From: CAVZVW01 sp963778845
GTDB taxonomy: Bacteria; Actinomycetota; Actinomycetes; Actinomycetales; Kineosporiaceae
Direction of reading: 5' to 3'
Length of the DNA stretch: 64,000 bases
Assembly: GCA_963778845.1 (NCBI GenBank)
Contig: CAVZVW010000001.1
Coordinates: 813,617-877,616 of the forward strand
Shown here in pieces: positions 46,706-57,067 of the stretch. The notes under the pieces are model-generated. The model did no database searches, was not told the origin of the DNA, and worked only from the letters and a program-made list of their open reading frames with translations. Within the stretch, counting starts at the first letter, position 1. The number at the start of each line of letters is the position of its first letter. The position numbers were made by a program, and so were the translations under genes.

Positions 46706-46894
46706 CAACGGATACTCACCCACACCAACCGACACGTGCACACGAAAGCCGTTGCACAGCAACGCCTCCCGGGCCGCCGGCGGCGACCTGACACTCATAG
46801 TGCAAGAGGTGTGTGACGAACGCTTTCACGGCGAATGGCAGTCGGGTCCTCCAATGTGGGAGCGACTGTCCGACATCGCGGATAGCCTGCTTCG

Positions 46895-47891
46895 GTGGTC
46901 GAGCCGACGAGCAGTCAGCCTCAGCTCGGGCGGTTGCGCCCCGTACCGACCCGAGAGGTTTGGGCTCACGAGGCCCGGCAGTTCACGCCGTGGCTGCTTG
47001 GCCAACGCGGACGCGCTCGGCGAGGTGCTCGGCATGGACCTAGCGTTGTCCGCCTCCGAGCACCCGGTCGGCGGGTACGCCTTGGATCTGATCGGCATCG
47101 ACGAGGCCACGGGCCAGACAGTCATCGTGGAGAACCAGCTCGAGGTCAGTGATCATGCTCATCTTGGGCAGATCCTCACCTACGCCGGCGGCACCGATCC
47201 GACTAACGTCGTGTGGCTGGCGACGTCGTTCCGCGAGGAGCACCGCGCGGCACTGGAGTGGCTGAACGAGCGCACCGACGAACGCACCCGGTTCTTCGCG
47301 GTCGAGCTCTCCGCCGTCCGGATCGGTGACTCTGCGCCCGCTCCGCTGCTCAGCTTGGTGGTGAGGCCGAACGACTGGGGGAAGCAGGTCCGCGCGAGCA
47401 GCGCCGCCGATACGGCGTCCAGCGTCAAGCAGGCCTCCTATCGCGAGTTCTGGATCCGCTTCCTGGATCGAGTCCACAGCGAGCACCCGCAGTGGACCAA
47501 CGCGCGCAAGGCGCCGCCGCAGAACTGGATCAACCTGCCCACCGGCATCGGGACGGTTGTCTATGGCGTCAACTTCTCCAAACGCGGACTGTGCAGCGAG
47601 CTATATCTCGCCGACACCGATGCCGAGGTGAACAGCGCCCGTTTCGACGCAGCACACACGCATCGGGGTGACTTCGAGGCTGCCTACGGCTCAACACTCA
47701 TCTGGGACCCCATCCCGGGCAAGAAGGCCGCGCGGATCGCCGACTACCAGCCGGGTGACGTCGACCAAGTGGACGCTTGGGATGACTACATAGCGTGGTT
47801 CATGAGCAGTCAGGCACGGTTTCGGACGGCCGTGAGCGCGGTCGGCGGGTTGCCTGCCCTGTTCGACGACAGGTCACCTTCACGGACCTAG
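46895..47891 (+). CDS. DUF4268 nuclease-like protein (one frameshift)
   Basis: About 330 residues. The N-terminus LGRLRPVPTREVWAHEARQF runs to TPWLL. After a shift near 47005 (one extra G) it continues ADALGEVLGMDLALSASEHP, then GGYALDLIGIDEATGQTVIVENQLE and DHAHLGQILTYAGG. The LDL...IVENQLE block is a PD-(D/E)xK-like core seen in DUF4268 proteins, often found beside defence genes. The C-terminal half carries the DUF4268 domain proper (WIRFLDRVHSEHPQW). Transcribed divergently from the relaxase gene. Function in restriction of foreign DNA is inference. Confidence 0.75.
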
Positions 47892-47955
47892 AATCGCGAG
47901 GTTGCAGGCGGCGGGTCAGCCAGCTCCGTAGCCTCGCAGGAAGCAAGCTTGGGCC

Positions 47956-48144
47956 ATGGCAACCAAGCACGATCTTGGCCAGCGGATCATCGATGCGCTT
48001 GCCGAGCTTGGCGGGGCGGGCTCCGTGCTCGATGTCAGCCGGCACGTGTGGCAGCACCACGAGAGCGACCTACGCGATTCCGGAGACCTCTTGTACACCT
48101 GGCAGTACGACCTCCGCTGGGCCGCTCAACGAGGGGGGTGGTGA
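47956..48144 (+). CDS. Small conserved protein, possible winged helix
   Basis: 62 residues: LGQRIIDALAELGGAGSVLD, VSRHVWQHHESDLRDSGDLL and YTWQYDLRWAAQR. The order resembles small winged-helix proteins in actinobacteria, which pair a hydrophobic helix, GGxxSVxDV and a WQYDxRWAA end. Follows the DUF4268 gene after 64 bases. Function unknown. Confidence 0.6.
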   Translation: MATKHDLGQRIIDALAELGGAGSVLDVSRHVWQHHESDLRDSGDLLYTWQYDLRWAAQRGGW

Positions 48145-48374
48145 GCTGAGAACTATGACGACGCGCGGACGCGCCTGCCCCACTCCCTATGGCGGGTTCA
48201 AGGTCATTGCGATGGTTGACAAGTGGCGATGCAAAACTGAAGTTGCAGGTCCTGTTGTTCAGGCGCTCCTTTGCTAGGTCACCACGCCGCAGCGTTTGCG
48301 CCGGAGTCGAAAATGGAGGAAGCCACGGTAGATCACTGTTCCCCGGCGATGAGCGTTTTTCGGGTGGTTAGGAC

Positions 48375-48647
48375 ATGAGCACGCATACCAGAGACACGGC
48401 ATGGTTGAGTCTTCTTATGTTGTATTCTCTTGGTAGTATGACAATCTCTTACGGAGTCTTGTGGCTTCGAAGCGACAGGCATAAGCGAGCAGTTCTTCTA
48501 CGTGCAAGGAACAGGTGGTGGATGCCCAAGGAGATGAGCGAAGCCGACTATCTTCGTCTGAGGCGCGTCTGGGTTGCTTTCTCGTTCTCCTTGGGCGGAT
48601 TGATCATGGCCGCTGCTGTGGCTGCTTCGTTGAGAGCTACCCGCTAG
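48375..48647 (+). CDS. Small membrane protein, two helices
   Basis: 90 residues: helix one WLSLLMLYSLGSMTISYGVL, a basic loop (RSDRHKRAVLLRARNRW) and helix two VAFSFSLGGLIMAAAVAA. Not recognised. Lower G+C than neighbours. The 230 bases before it have no clear gene. Confidence 0.5.
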   Translation: MSTHTRDTAWLSLLMLYSLGSMTISYGVLWLRSDRHKRAVLLRARNRWWMPKEMSEADYLRLRRVWVAFSFSLGGLIMAAAVAASLRATR

Positions 48648-49025
48648 CCTTGATCATTCGTGCGTGAGGTAGGTGTCGACGTTCAGGTAATTCCCTACCT
48701 GTACTACAGCAGCGGATCATGAGGATGTCGACTCCCTCGCCCATGCACGGGGGTGATGCTCCTATTGCGTATCAAGCGGCGTTGAGCGAGCCGCGTTAGC
48801 GGTTGGCGAGTTCGTCGTTGGGTGTCGTCCGAGTTCGGGACTGTCTCACGAACGGTGTAAATGGCCTCGACATAAATGGCCTCGACATGCCGGTCTGATG
48901 ATCGGTGGGAAGGCCTGTGATGGCTGCGCGACCAGGGAGAACTCATGCCTGCGCCGGCGGCCAAGCCATCGCACCTTGGCGACTTGCAGATCACTAGGCC
49001 GCCAGATGGCGGCCTGCACGAAGCG
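48648..49025. other. Intergenic region with a tandem 15-mer and a possible IS remnant
   Basis: Contains two adjacent copies of AAATGGCCTCGACAT (about 48858-48887), directly after GGGACTGTCTCACGAACGG. The latter resembles a terminal inverted repeat of IS256/Mutator-type elements of actinobacteria, but no transposase is present. No gene is convincing here. Confidence 0.35.
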
Positions 49026-49505
49026 TCAACGCCCGCGGAAGCGTCTAGCGAGCCAATTGGCCATACACGGGTCGAACGTGACGTCGGCGAGCCGGTCGAA
49101 GGTTCGCCGCAGATGGGGCAACTGGCCGTAGTCGCCGCGCGCGGCCTCTTGTGCGAGAACGTCGACATACACCTCGCTGAACGGCCATCGGCGTAGCTGC
49201 GAGGCCATCCCGGCACGCCAGATGCGCCAGGTGTCTCGTCTGATCCAGTTCTCGGCACGCAGGTTCAGTTCGTCTTCCACAAGGTGGAGGTAGGCCAGTA
49301 CCGCGGCGCGGTCTGTGTCGGACAAGTAGCCGTCGGCGGGTGCCGTCCCTTCGATGGCTTGGGGTGAGAGGCGCTCCATGACGCCCCAGTAGCGCTGCAT
49401 GAACAGGTCTTCGAAGTCTCGGTGCCGTTGCTTGCGCAGCTGCCCGAGCTGGAACACAGCCAGCAGCACGGCGAAGAGTGTGGCGAGTCTCACCACCATT
49501 TCCAC
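49026..49505 (-). CDS. Membrane-anchored protein of unknown function
   Basis: 159 residues: N-terminal helix VRLATLFAVLLAVFQLGQL, then a charged helical domain with FMQRYWGVMERLSP, VLAYLHLVEDELNLRAENWI and DVLAQEAARGDYGQLP. Architecture is like the 172-residue gene at 19131. It overlaps or abuts the end of the McrC gene on the same strand and may be the last gene of the defence operon. Function unknown. Confidence 0.6.
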   Translation of the reverse strand: MEMVVRLATLFAVLLAVFQLGQLRKQRHRDFEDLFMQRYWGVMERLSPQAIEGTAPADGYLSDTDRAAVLAYLHLVEDELNLRAENWIRRDTWRIWRAGMASQLRRWPFSEVYVDVLAQEAARGDYGQLPHLRRTFDRLADVTFDPCMANWLARRFRGR

Positions 49506-49515
49506 GTGGGTCTCC

Positions 49516-50739
49516 TCACCCTTGCGTTGTGCTCACTGAAGGTCTGAGTGATGACGTCGGCGCGCTGCCGGCCGTGGCGGAGATCAAGGAGGCGAGGGCG
49601 TCCACGTCGGCCAAGAGGCGAGCCGGCGGTTGCGCCAGGTCCAGGGTGTGGGCTCGCAGGACGACGTCCGCGCCGGCCACGTGGTGGGTTCGGCCCTGCT
49701 CGTTGCCCTTGGCGTAGACGAGGTGGCCGATCGGCAGGCTCGAGCGCGGTGCAGTAGGCGAGCATCTGGTAGAGGTCGGCGTCGGGGAAGCCGCCGGGTT
49801 TCTCGGCCTTGTACTTGGCGTCGATCACGGCGGTCGGTGTGTCGTCGTCGCGGTACCAGACGAGGTCGGGCTTCATCCGCACCTGGTGGGCTCGGTCGAG
49901 GTACCAGGGATCCTGCGTCACGCACCCTGCCGCCGATGCTGCCCCAGTCGTTCACCGAGGGTGGCGCAGACGAAGTCCTCGAAGGCGCGGGCCATGTCGA
50001 TGACGAACCCGCTGACGGTGAGCCCGTCGCCGCGGGGCTCGAAGGAGGAGCCTGCGACGATCACTGCGGCCAGGCGCAGTGCATGGTGGAACCGGGTGTT
50101 GAGTCGGGTGGCTCGCCACGGCTCGAGCGGGCCCGGGGCGGGGTGGACGTCGGCCAGCTGCAGGTCCAGGCGCCGCAGGCGCTGCCGCAGGTGCGGGGTC
50201 AGGCCCGGCAGGCGGCGTGCGCGGGTGACGGCGGCGCGCAGGAGCCGGTTCTCCGGGGTGTCGACGGTGAAGTCGTCGTAGCGGACCTCCACCGGGACCG
50301 GCAAGCCGTGGCGGCGGCGTAGCTGGTCGGCTTCGCGGATGCGCCCGCGGACGACGGGCAGGCTCTCCTCGACCGTGCGGTACCCCTGGAGCAACCCTTG
50401 CTGAAGAGCCTTGTTGGCGAGCCGCTCGAAGGATTCGGCGATGGCCGTGAGCAGGTCGGGGGCGTGCTCGACCTGGACCTCGTCGTCGCGCCAGGTGACG
50501 CCCTTGATGGTGTGCTCGATCAGGAAGACGACCCGCTCGATCGGGATCTTGGGCGTGACGTGGACCTCGATGCCGGGCAGAGCGATGGCTCCGACCTTCG
50601 ACAGCGGCCGCAGCGTCCACAGCCGGGTGCCGGGAACCGGCTGCGCCTCGACGAACCCCGTGGCTGCCAGCGCCACGCCGGCCTCGATCGACAGCGGCAC
50701 CTCGGCCGGGGGGCCGTTCTCGGTCAGGTCGACGCGCAT
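49516..50739 (-). CDS. mcrC: McrC-type nuclease subunit (frameshifted near its end)
   Basis: Nuclease partner of the McrB GTPase. The N-terminal part (WTLRPLSKVGAIALPGIEVH, VTPKIPIERVVFLIEH) is the McrB-binding domain. The C-terminal part holds the PD-(D/E)xK site: KPDLVWYRDDDTPTAVIDAK (about 49800-49880), with the Lys of DAKYKA. Frame changes near 49920 and 49740 divide it, but coding resumes as HLVYAKGNEQGRTHHVAGAD and ends at a TGA at 49516-49518. Its ATG lies two bases past the McrB stop. Full length is about 405 residues, normal for the family. Confidence 0.85.
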
Positions 50740-50741
50740 GG

Positions 50742-52899
50742 TCAGCCTTCTGAGTCGTCGTCAGCCTGCGCCGGTTCTTCGGCTTCCTCCGCGGCCGGGG
50801 CGACAAGTGACCGCAGCGCCTTCAGCCCATACCGGCGGGAGGTCTCGAAGCCGGCGTCGCCGTAGTGGAGCTCCTCGAGTACGGGCAGGATCGACGTCCG
50901 CCAGATCCGTTCCAGCCCGGCGTCGGTCGCAGCGTCTTCGCGCATCAGGTACGACGGGCCGATCTTGAAGTCCCGGTCGGGGATGCGCGCGTTGAGCGCG
51001 TCGAGGAGGTCGGCCGCCATGGTCGGCATCTCGCGGCGGGTGAGCCATTCGCGAAGGACGCCGCGCAGGTGGGGGTCGTCGGGGTGCAGGGACATGAACG
51101 CGAACCGGCGTCGCATCGCGGCGTCGACCAGGGCGATCGAGCGGTCGGCGGTGTTCATGGTGCCGACGATGTAGACGTTCTTCGGCAGCGTGAACTCGGG
51201 GGTGTTGCGGTCGGCGGCGTACATGCAGGCGGACGCCGCGGTCGCGGTACTCCAGCAGGAAGTACAGCTCGCCGAAGACCTTCGCGAGGTTGGCCCGGTT
51301 GATCTCGTCGATGATGAGGATGTAGGCCACGCCGGGGTTCTCCGCAGCGTCGTCGACGATCTCGCGCAGCGGGCCCGGTGACAGGGCGAAGCCGATCCGG
51401 CCGGAGTCGTCCGGGGCGGTCGGCCGGTAGCCCTCGAAGAAGTCCTCGTAGGAGTACGAGGGGTGGAACTGCACGAGCCGCACGTTCTGCGGGTCGGTCA
51501 GGGCCTCGGCGACGGCGAGGGCGAGGAACGTCTTCCCCGTCCCCGGCGGCCCGTGGAGTATGACTTGCCGGCGTGTGCGCAGCAGGTCGACGAGCTCGGT
51601 CAGCCACTCCGTGCCCACCAGAAGCTCGTCGATCACCCGATCGGGCAGCTCCGGGAGAGTGACTGCCCGGGACGGCGCCGGCTCGACTGCGTCGGGGACG
51701 TCGCCCAGCAGGCTGCCGACGTCGTCCGCCAGGTCGGTGAGGTCGACGACGACGGATGAGGACTTCAGCCGGGTCTGGACCAGCTCGGGCAGGTCGCCGA
51801 AGTCGACGCCACGGCCCTGCCACGCCACCGGCCTGCGGATCGTCGTGAGACTGTCGGCGCGCTCGCCGAATGTCACCGGGCCCTCGATGCGGCCCAGGTA
51901 GACACGCCCCTCGGACGTCGTGGCGACCGCGTCGCCGTCGGCCATGCGGTTGAGGAACGCGTGCAGCTCGGCGAGCTTGGCCTTGCGCTGGTTGTACGTC
52001 AGGTGCGCGTAGTCGCTCTCCACGATCGTCCGCAGCGCATCGAGGCTGATCCCCGGATCCACCGACCGCAGGTGCGAGGCCGCCAGGCTGACGAAACCCT
52101 CCGACAGCCACTGACCGACGACGTTCATCCCCGAGACGGCCGACCCCCGGACCAGCCACGCCCGTGCACCCGCTGACGGCGAGCCCACGACCTCGCGCAG
52201 CTCCTCCGCCGTCACCCGCTGAGCCGGGGACGCGTGACCACCGCTGTCGAACTCCACTCCTTCGGACTCCAGCAGCGCGCGTGGGTCGTCGGTACGGTTC
52301 GGGTCCGACCACTGGAAGCCGTCGGCGATACTCCCGTTGGCGTTGAGCACGCGGTGGGTGTTCGAGAGGTCGTGGGTGCGGATGAAGGTCCCCACGCTAC
52401 GGGCGGGCAGGCCCACCAAGGTGGAGAGGTCGCCGTAGGTCGTCCACCCCCCTTCGGGCACAGCCTCGATCGCTTGTGTCAACGTCTGCCACCGCGGGTC
52501 GCCGCCCTCGGTGAGGACGGCGCTGGACGCGGCGGTATCCAGGTACCGCTGTCTGGCTTCGCGCGCCAGTTCGTCGCCCGGGAACTGTCCCAGCGCGTCC
52601 CGGCCGGCATCGGTGATCGCCCAACCCGCTGGACTCTTCGTGAGCCAGCCGATCGTCTTGGCCCACCCGGACGCGAACCTGATGTAGGTGTCGAACCGGG
52701 GGTTGCCACTCTTGTTCAGGCTGCGCTCGTGCTCGGTGAGCTCGACGTTCTCGGCCACCCGTTCGAGGACAGTTCGAGCCGGCACCGCAGCACCCTGCGC
52801 GCTAACCAAGACCTCCATCGCCCGCTGCAGCAGCAAACCACGCCGCAATGGGCTTCCGGCGTTCGGGCTCGCCTCAACCCCGAACAGGGTGTTGGACAT
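50742..52899 (-). CDS. mcrB: McrB-type GTPase with N-terminal winged helix, alkyltransferase-like and PUA/EVE-like domains (one frameshift)
   Basis: About 718 residues. Domains: a winged helix (1-120); an MGMT/ATL-like DNA-binding domain (about 135-205; AVPEGGWTTYGDLSTLVG, then NTHRVLNANGSIADGFQW); a PUA/EVE-like modified-base reader (about 255-350; FLNRMADGDAVATTSEGRVY); and an AAA+ motor with Walker A GPPGTGKTFLAL, IIDEINRANLAKVFGEL and MNTADRSIALVDAAMRRRF. A +1 shift near 51235 separates the last quarter. In true alkyltransferases the second motif reads PCHRV; here it is NTHRV, so the acceptor Cys is absent as in ATL proteins. With McrC it should cut modified DNA (type IV restriction). Confidence 0.87.
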
Positions 52900-52944
52900 C
52901 CATTCCTCCGATCCGGTGTAGCTCGATCATCGACGGACGAACGT

Positions 52945-55900
52945 TCACCCGCCAACGGCGGCGGCCTCGTCCAGGGTCACGCGGAACTCCTCGGATGTCG
53001 CGGACCTTGGCCAGGCGGGGGGTCGAGGACTGTCTTGTACGCGACACCGGTCGCGGCTGCCTCGGCCATCGCGTCGTAGACCTCAAGGACGAGGCGCTTG
53101 GTGCGGAACTCGCCGTGGTCGCGTTCCTCGTTCTTCCGGACGACCGAAGAACGAGTCCAGCACGTGCTCGACCTCCGGTCGCGTCAGCCCATACACGTGG
53201 AACATCGCCGCGTCCAGCTCAGTGCGCAGCAGCTCCCGTCGGGCCGGTACCCAGCGGAACGGCGGTCCCGGCTCGGCGCCGCCAGGGAGGCCCAGGACGT
53301 CGCGGGCGTACCCGGCGATCCGGTGGCTGGTGTACGTCAGCTCCAGGACGCGCGGCAACACCCACTCCGCCAGCGGGACGTCGGCCCACAGCGGGGCCTT
53401 GTCGAATGTGGCTGGCGCCGGGCACGCGAGCTGCTTGACGATGAAGTAGGTCATGCCAGTGCCGCTGAGCTTCTGCCTGGCCACGTAGTCGAAGACCAGC
53501 GACGACCACGACGGACTGCAGCAATGGTGCATGCAGCGGATCGGCGGAGAACGCAAGCAGGAACGTTGTTCCCGCTGCGGAGCGCGGTAACACCGACGGA
53601 ACGAAGGTGCGCTCGTTCCGTGGACCCGTGATGTCGCGCCAACCGAGCAGCCAGTCGCGGTCCCAGACCGTCGACGCTAGGGTCTTGGCCACCTCGGTTT
53701 CAGCGACCCAGTACCGGGCCGAGCGGTTCTAGGTCGGGTCGTCGTGCTCGTCCGTCGACAGTCGCGGAACGAGGTGCCTTGAGCTGCCCTGCTCGTCGAT
53801 TCGCGTAGGTGGCGAAGCGATGATCGAAGTGGGTAACCATCTTAGCCTCGTACAGCGGAAGCCATCGTGTCTTGGCTGTGCTGCCAGGCCCAGCCGTCGA
53901 ATGTGGCACCGAGCGTCTCGAGGTCGTCGATCGGTACGGAAGAGGCCGGAGTCGTTGGCCATGTGGAACAGCGTTCCGAAGGTGCAGACCCCAAGGGTTG
54001 CCGTCGGCAACACCGTCGCGGATCAGGATCGGATGACGACGGTAGATCGCCGAGGGTGATCTCGGCGTCGAGGCGCGACTCGGAAGACGGGCAGTGTGCC
54101 GGTGTTCGGATTGAGAGTCATGAGATCTCTCAGGGAATGGCGAATCGGCTCGGACAGAGACGTCGTCACGTATATTGTGGAGGACGAAGAGCCAAGGCAC
54201 TTGACCGTGTTTGCCTCTCGTCACCGGTGAACACGCAGTACGCGAACCGGAAGCTGTCGGTGCCGACATCCGTCGAAGATTCGCGGCTTCGTTCTCGAAG
54301 TCATAGAAGGCAGCCAGCGTCTGACGGCTAGCAAGCGTGTCGGCGAAGAAGGGCGCCGTGGTGGCGTCGGTGGCGAGTCCGGTGGGCGTGATGACGCCCG
54401 CATCGTCCCGCGGGTGGCGATGACCTGCTCGCATTGCTCGGCGAAGACGCTGTAGGTGTTGACGTCGCCCCGACCCGCAGAGCGGGTAGCGGCCGCTGTT
54501 GCGTAGCAGGTGGCTCTCGCCTTCTGACGCCGCGGCTGCGTGCGCACCACTCGTCCCACAGTCCGGGTTGGCGTACTCGGAAGGCTGGCGATCAGCTTCT
54601 TGCGGACGGCGGCGTTGGTGGCGCGTCGGCGATCTCGGGGTCGCGGCTGGCGAAGAACTCCTGTTCCTGGAGCTTGACCCGCTCCCAGGGCGGGTTGCCG
54701 ACGATGCAGGTGAAGCCGCCGAGCCAGCCGGTCGCGGTGGAGGCGCCGGCGTCGGGGGCCTCGGTAAGATGTCGGGGAACTCCAGGTGCCAGTGGAAGAA
54801 CCGGTAGCGGGCGGTGAGGTCGGCGACCTCGGTCAGCAACCGGGTGGGGGCGGTGCCGTCGGCGACGGCGCGCGAGGGTGTCGTGGGTGATCGGAGGGGC
54901 GTCGGGGACCTTGCGCTGGACGAACGCGGCGCACCAGGCGTCGGCGAGCGTGCGGGCTGCGGACGGCGGCCGGGGCGCCTCGCGAGTGCGTCGAGTCGCT
55001 GCTTGGCGAGGTGGACGTCGGCAAGTGAGAGCACGGCGTGCGGCGGCGATCGCGCGGAGGCGCTTGCGAAGGCCGGTGTTGGAGACGTCGAGACCGGCCT
55101 GATCGAAGAGGTCGCCTTGTCGATGACGGCTGTGGGCGGCGTCGCGTTCGGCGCTGTTGCGCTTCTTCAGCGCGGCGGCGCACTTCTTGTCGTCGCCCTC
55201 GATGGGGTCGAAGGCGTCGTCGGGGATGCCCGCGGCGAGCAGGGCGGGGGTGGCGCCGAGCAGGGCGTTGCCGACCTTGATGTGGGCGTCGAGGAAGGAC
55301 AGCGGCTCTGCCGGGCTCGAGCGGCTTCCAGCCAGAGGCTGACCTTGGCGAGCTCGACGGCCATCGGGTTGAGGTCGACGCCGTAGATGCAGCGGCCGAC
55401 GACGTCGCGCAGCGCGTGCCTGCAGCGTCGGTCGGGGTGGGCTCGGCCTCGCCGGTCCGGACCGCGGCGAGCGCGGTTGGCGATCCGGCGGGCGGCGGCG
55501 ACCAGGAAGTGCCCGGAGCCGCAGGCCGGGTCGCAGACCGTGATCGCCAGCAGCGCCGCTCGTCTCCGCGCGGTGCGTGCGGACTTCTCGGCGTCGTCGA
55601 GGACCGGGTCGAGGGCCGTCGTCGAGGAGGAGGTCGATGAGCGCGGTCGGGGTGTAGTAGGAGCCGGTGGTCTTGCGTTCGTTGCCGGCCAGCGTCTCGA
55701 GGCGTGAAGGTCCGGTCGAGCGGGTCGTGGCGCGGGACGAGCTCGAGCAGGCGACTCGTAGATGCAGCCGAGCTCCTCGGCGCCGAGGTTGCGGTAGTCG
55801 ACGACGCCGCTTGCGGTTGGCCCTTGGGCTGGACGACGCGACAGGTGGCGGACCGCGGCGAGCAGCGCGCTCGTTGGCGCAGCGTGGCAGCCGGTCGAGC

Positions 55901-57067
55901 GACGTCGAGCGGCGCCGGTGGTCGAACAGCCCGCCGAGGCCGGGCAGGCCGAGCTCGGGGCGGCCGTCCTCGTCGCCGAGGGCGTCGATGACGACGCGTG
56001 ACGGCCTGCCCACAGGTCGGCGTGCGTGGTGCCGCGGCGGCGCAGCGCGAGCCGGCGCAGCCGGGCGGTGGAGAAGTAGTCGTGCGTAGCGGCCTGCGCG
56101 GCGTCGGGGTCGGCGTCGGGTGCGAGCAGGGCGCCGCGGTCCTCGGCGACGAAGCAGGAACAGCAGCCGGTAGACGAGCCGCAGCAGCGCCCGGTGGTAG
56201 TCGTCGAGCCGCAGCTCGCCGTCGGCGAGCCGGCGCGTGCAGGTCGGCGTTGGCGGGGTGCGCGCAGGAAGCCGGTGCCGAGGGTCTGCGATCGCCTGCT
56301 GCGACGCCGTCGCGGAGCAGGCTCGAGGGCGCGGGTGCCGGCTCGATCGGCGTCGGTGCGCCACCGCTCCAGCCAGCAGTCCGCGCCGGGCCGTCGGCCG
56401 TCGGGGACCTCGACGCGGGACTGGTGGGCGAGCAGGTAGAGCAGCGACGAAGTCGGCGAACACCTCGCCGTCGAACATCGCCTCGAGGTCGAACTCGACG
56501 TAGGCCTGCCCGGACAGGCTGGTGGAGTCGCGCAGCAGCCGCAGCACCCGGCCGTTGGACGAGCAGCGCCCACAGGTGCTCGTCGCTGCGGTTGAGCAGC
56601 TCCTGCACCATGGCGTGCGGCGCGCGCTCGGCGGCCCCGGGCACGCCCTGGCGTGCGCTGGTCGAGGTCGACGCCCCAGCCGAGCAGGTGGACCGGGCGT
56701 GCTCCCCCACAGGTGGCGAGACCGGGAACGGTCCGGCCGCCCGACGGTCGAGCCCGCCCGCGGCGTGGTGGGGACCCGGCCGTAGCCGAGCTCGCGCAGC
56801 AGGACCAGCAGCCACTTCTCCCGGGTGAGCCCGACGGCGGGGTCGCCGTCGGGCAGCTTGCGCCAGCGCGGCCCGGTAGCCGGTCCAGACGCCGGCGCAG
56901 GTAGGTCCAGGCCCGGTTCGCGGCCTCGCGAGGGGTCTCGCCGGCACCGAGGTGGTAGTCCGCCGGCGTCAGCCCGGCCAGGTCCCGGTCGCCGGCCAGC
57001 ACCCGGGCGAGCAGGTCCGGCGGGCAGCAGCCCGCCGACGGTCCGGACGGTGGTGAGCGTCGCTCAT
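52945..57067 (-). pseudogene. Eco57I/PglX-like N6-adenine DNA methyltransferase (densely frameshifted)
   Basis: About 1370 residues, read across many frames. Early part: PPDLLARVLAGDRDLAGLTP. Middle: SLSGQAYVEFDLEAMFDGEV and TGSYYTPTALIDLLLD. Motif I is VCDPACGSGHFLVAAARR (about 55507-55545), catalytic motif IV is IVGNPPWERVKLQEQEFF (about 54655-54715). The C-terminal specificity region includes AKTLASTVWDRDWLLGWRDI and LVFDYVARQKLSGTGMTYFI. Length and motifs match DrmMI/PglX-type methylases that mark self DNA in DISARM and BREX. ATG overlaps the helicase stop (ATGA). Shifts fall every 50-100 bases but motifs are intact. The McrB gene starts 45 bases after its probable end. Confidence 0.82.

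Noticed and set aside
53083..53690. A separate small gene with an unknown product between McrB and the methylase
   Set aside because: Its frames join as the C-terminal specificity region of the methylase once single-base insertions are allowed for.
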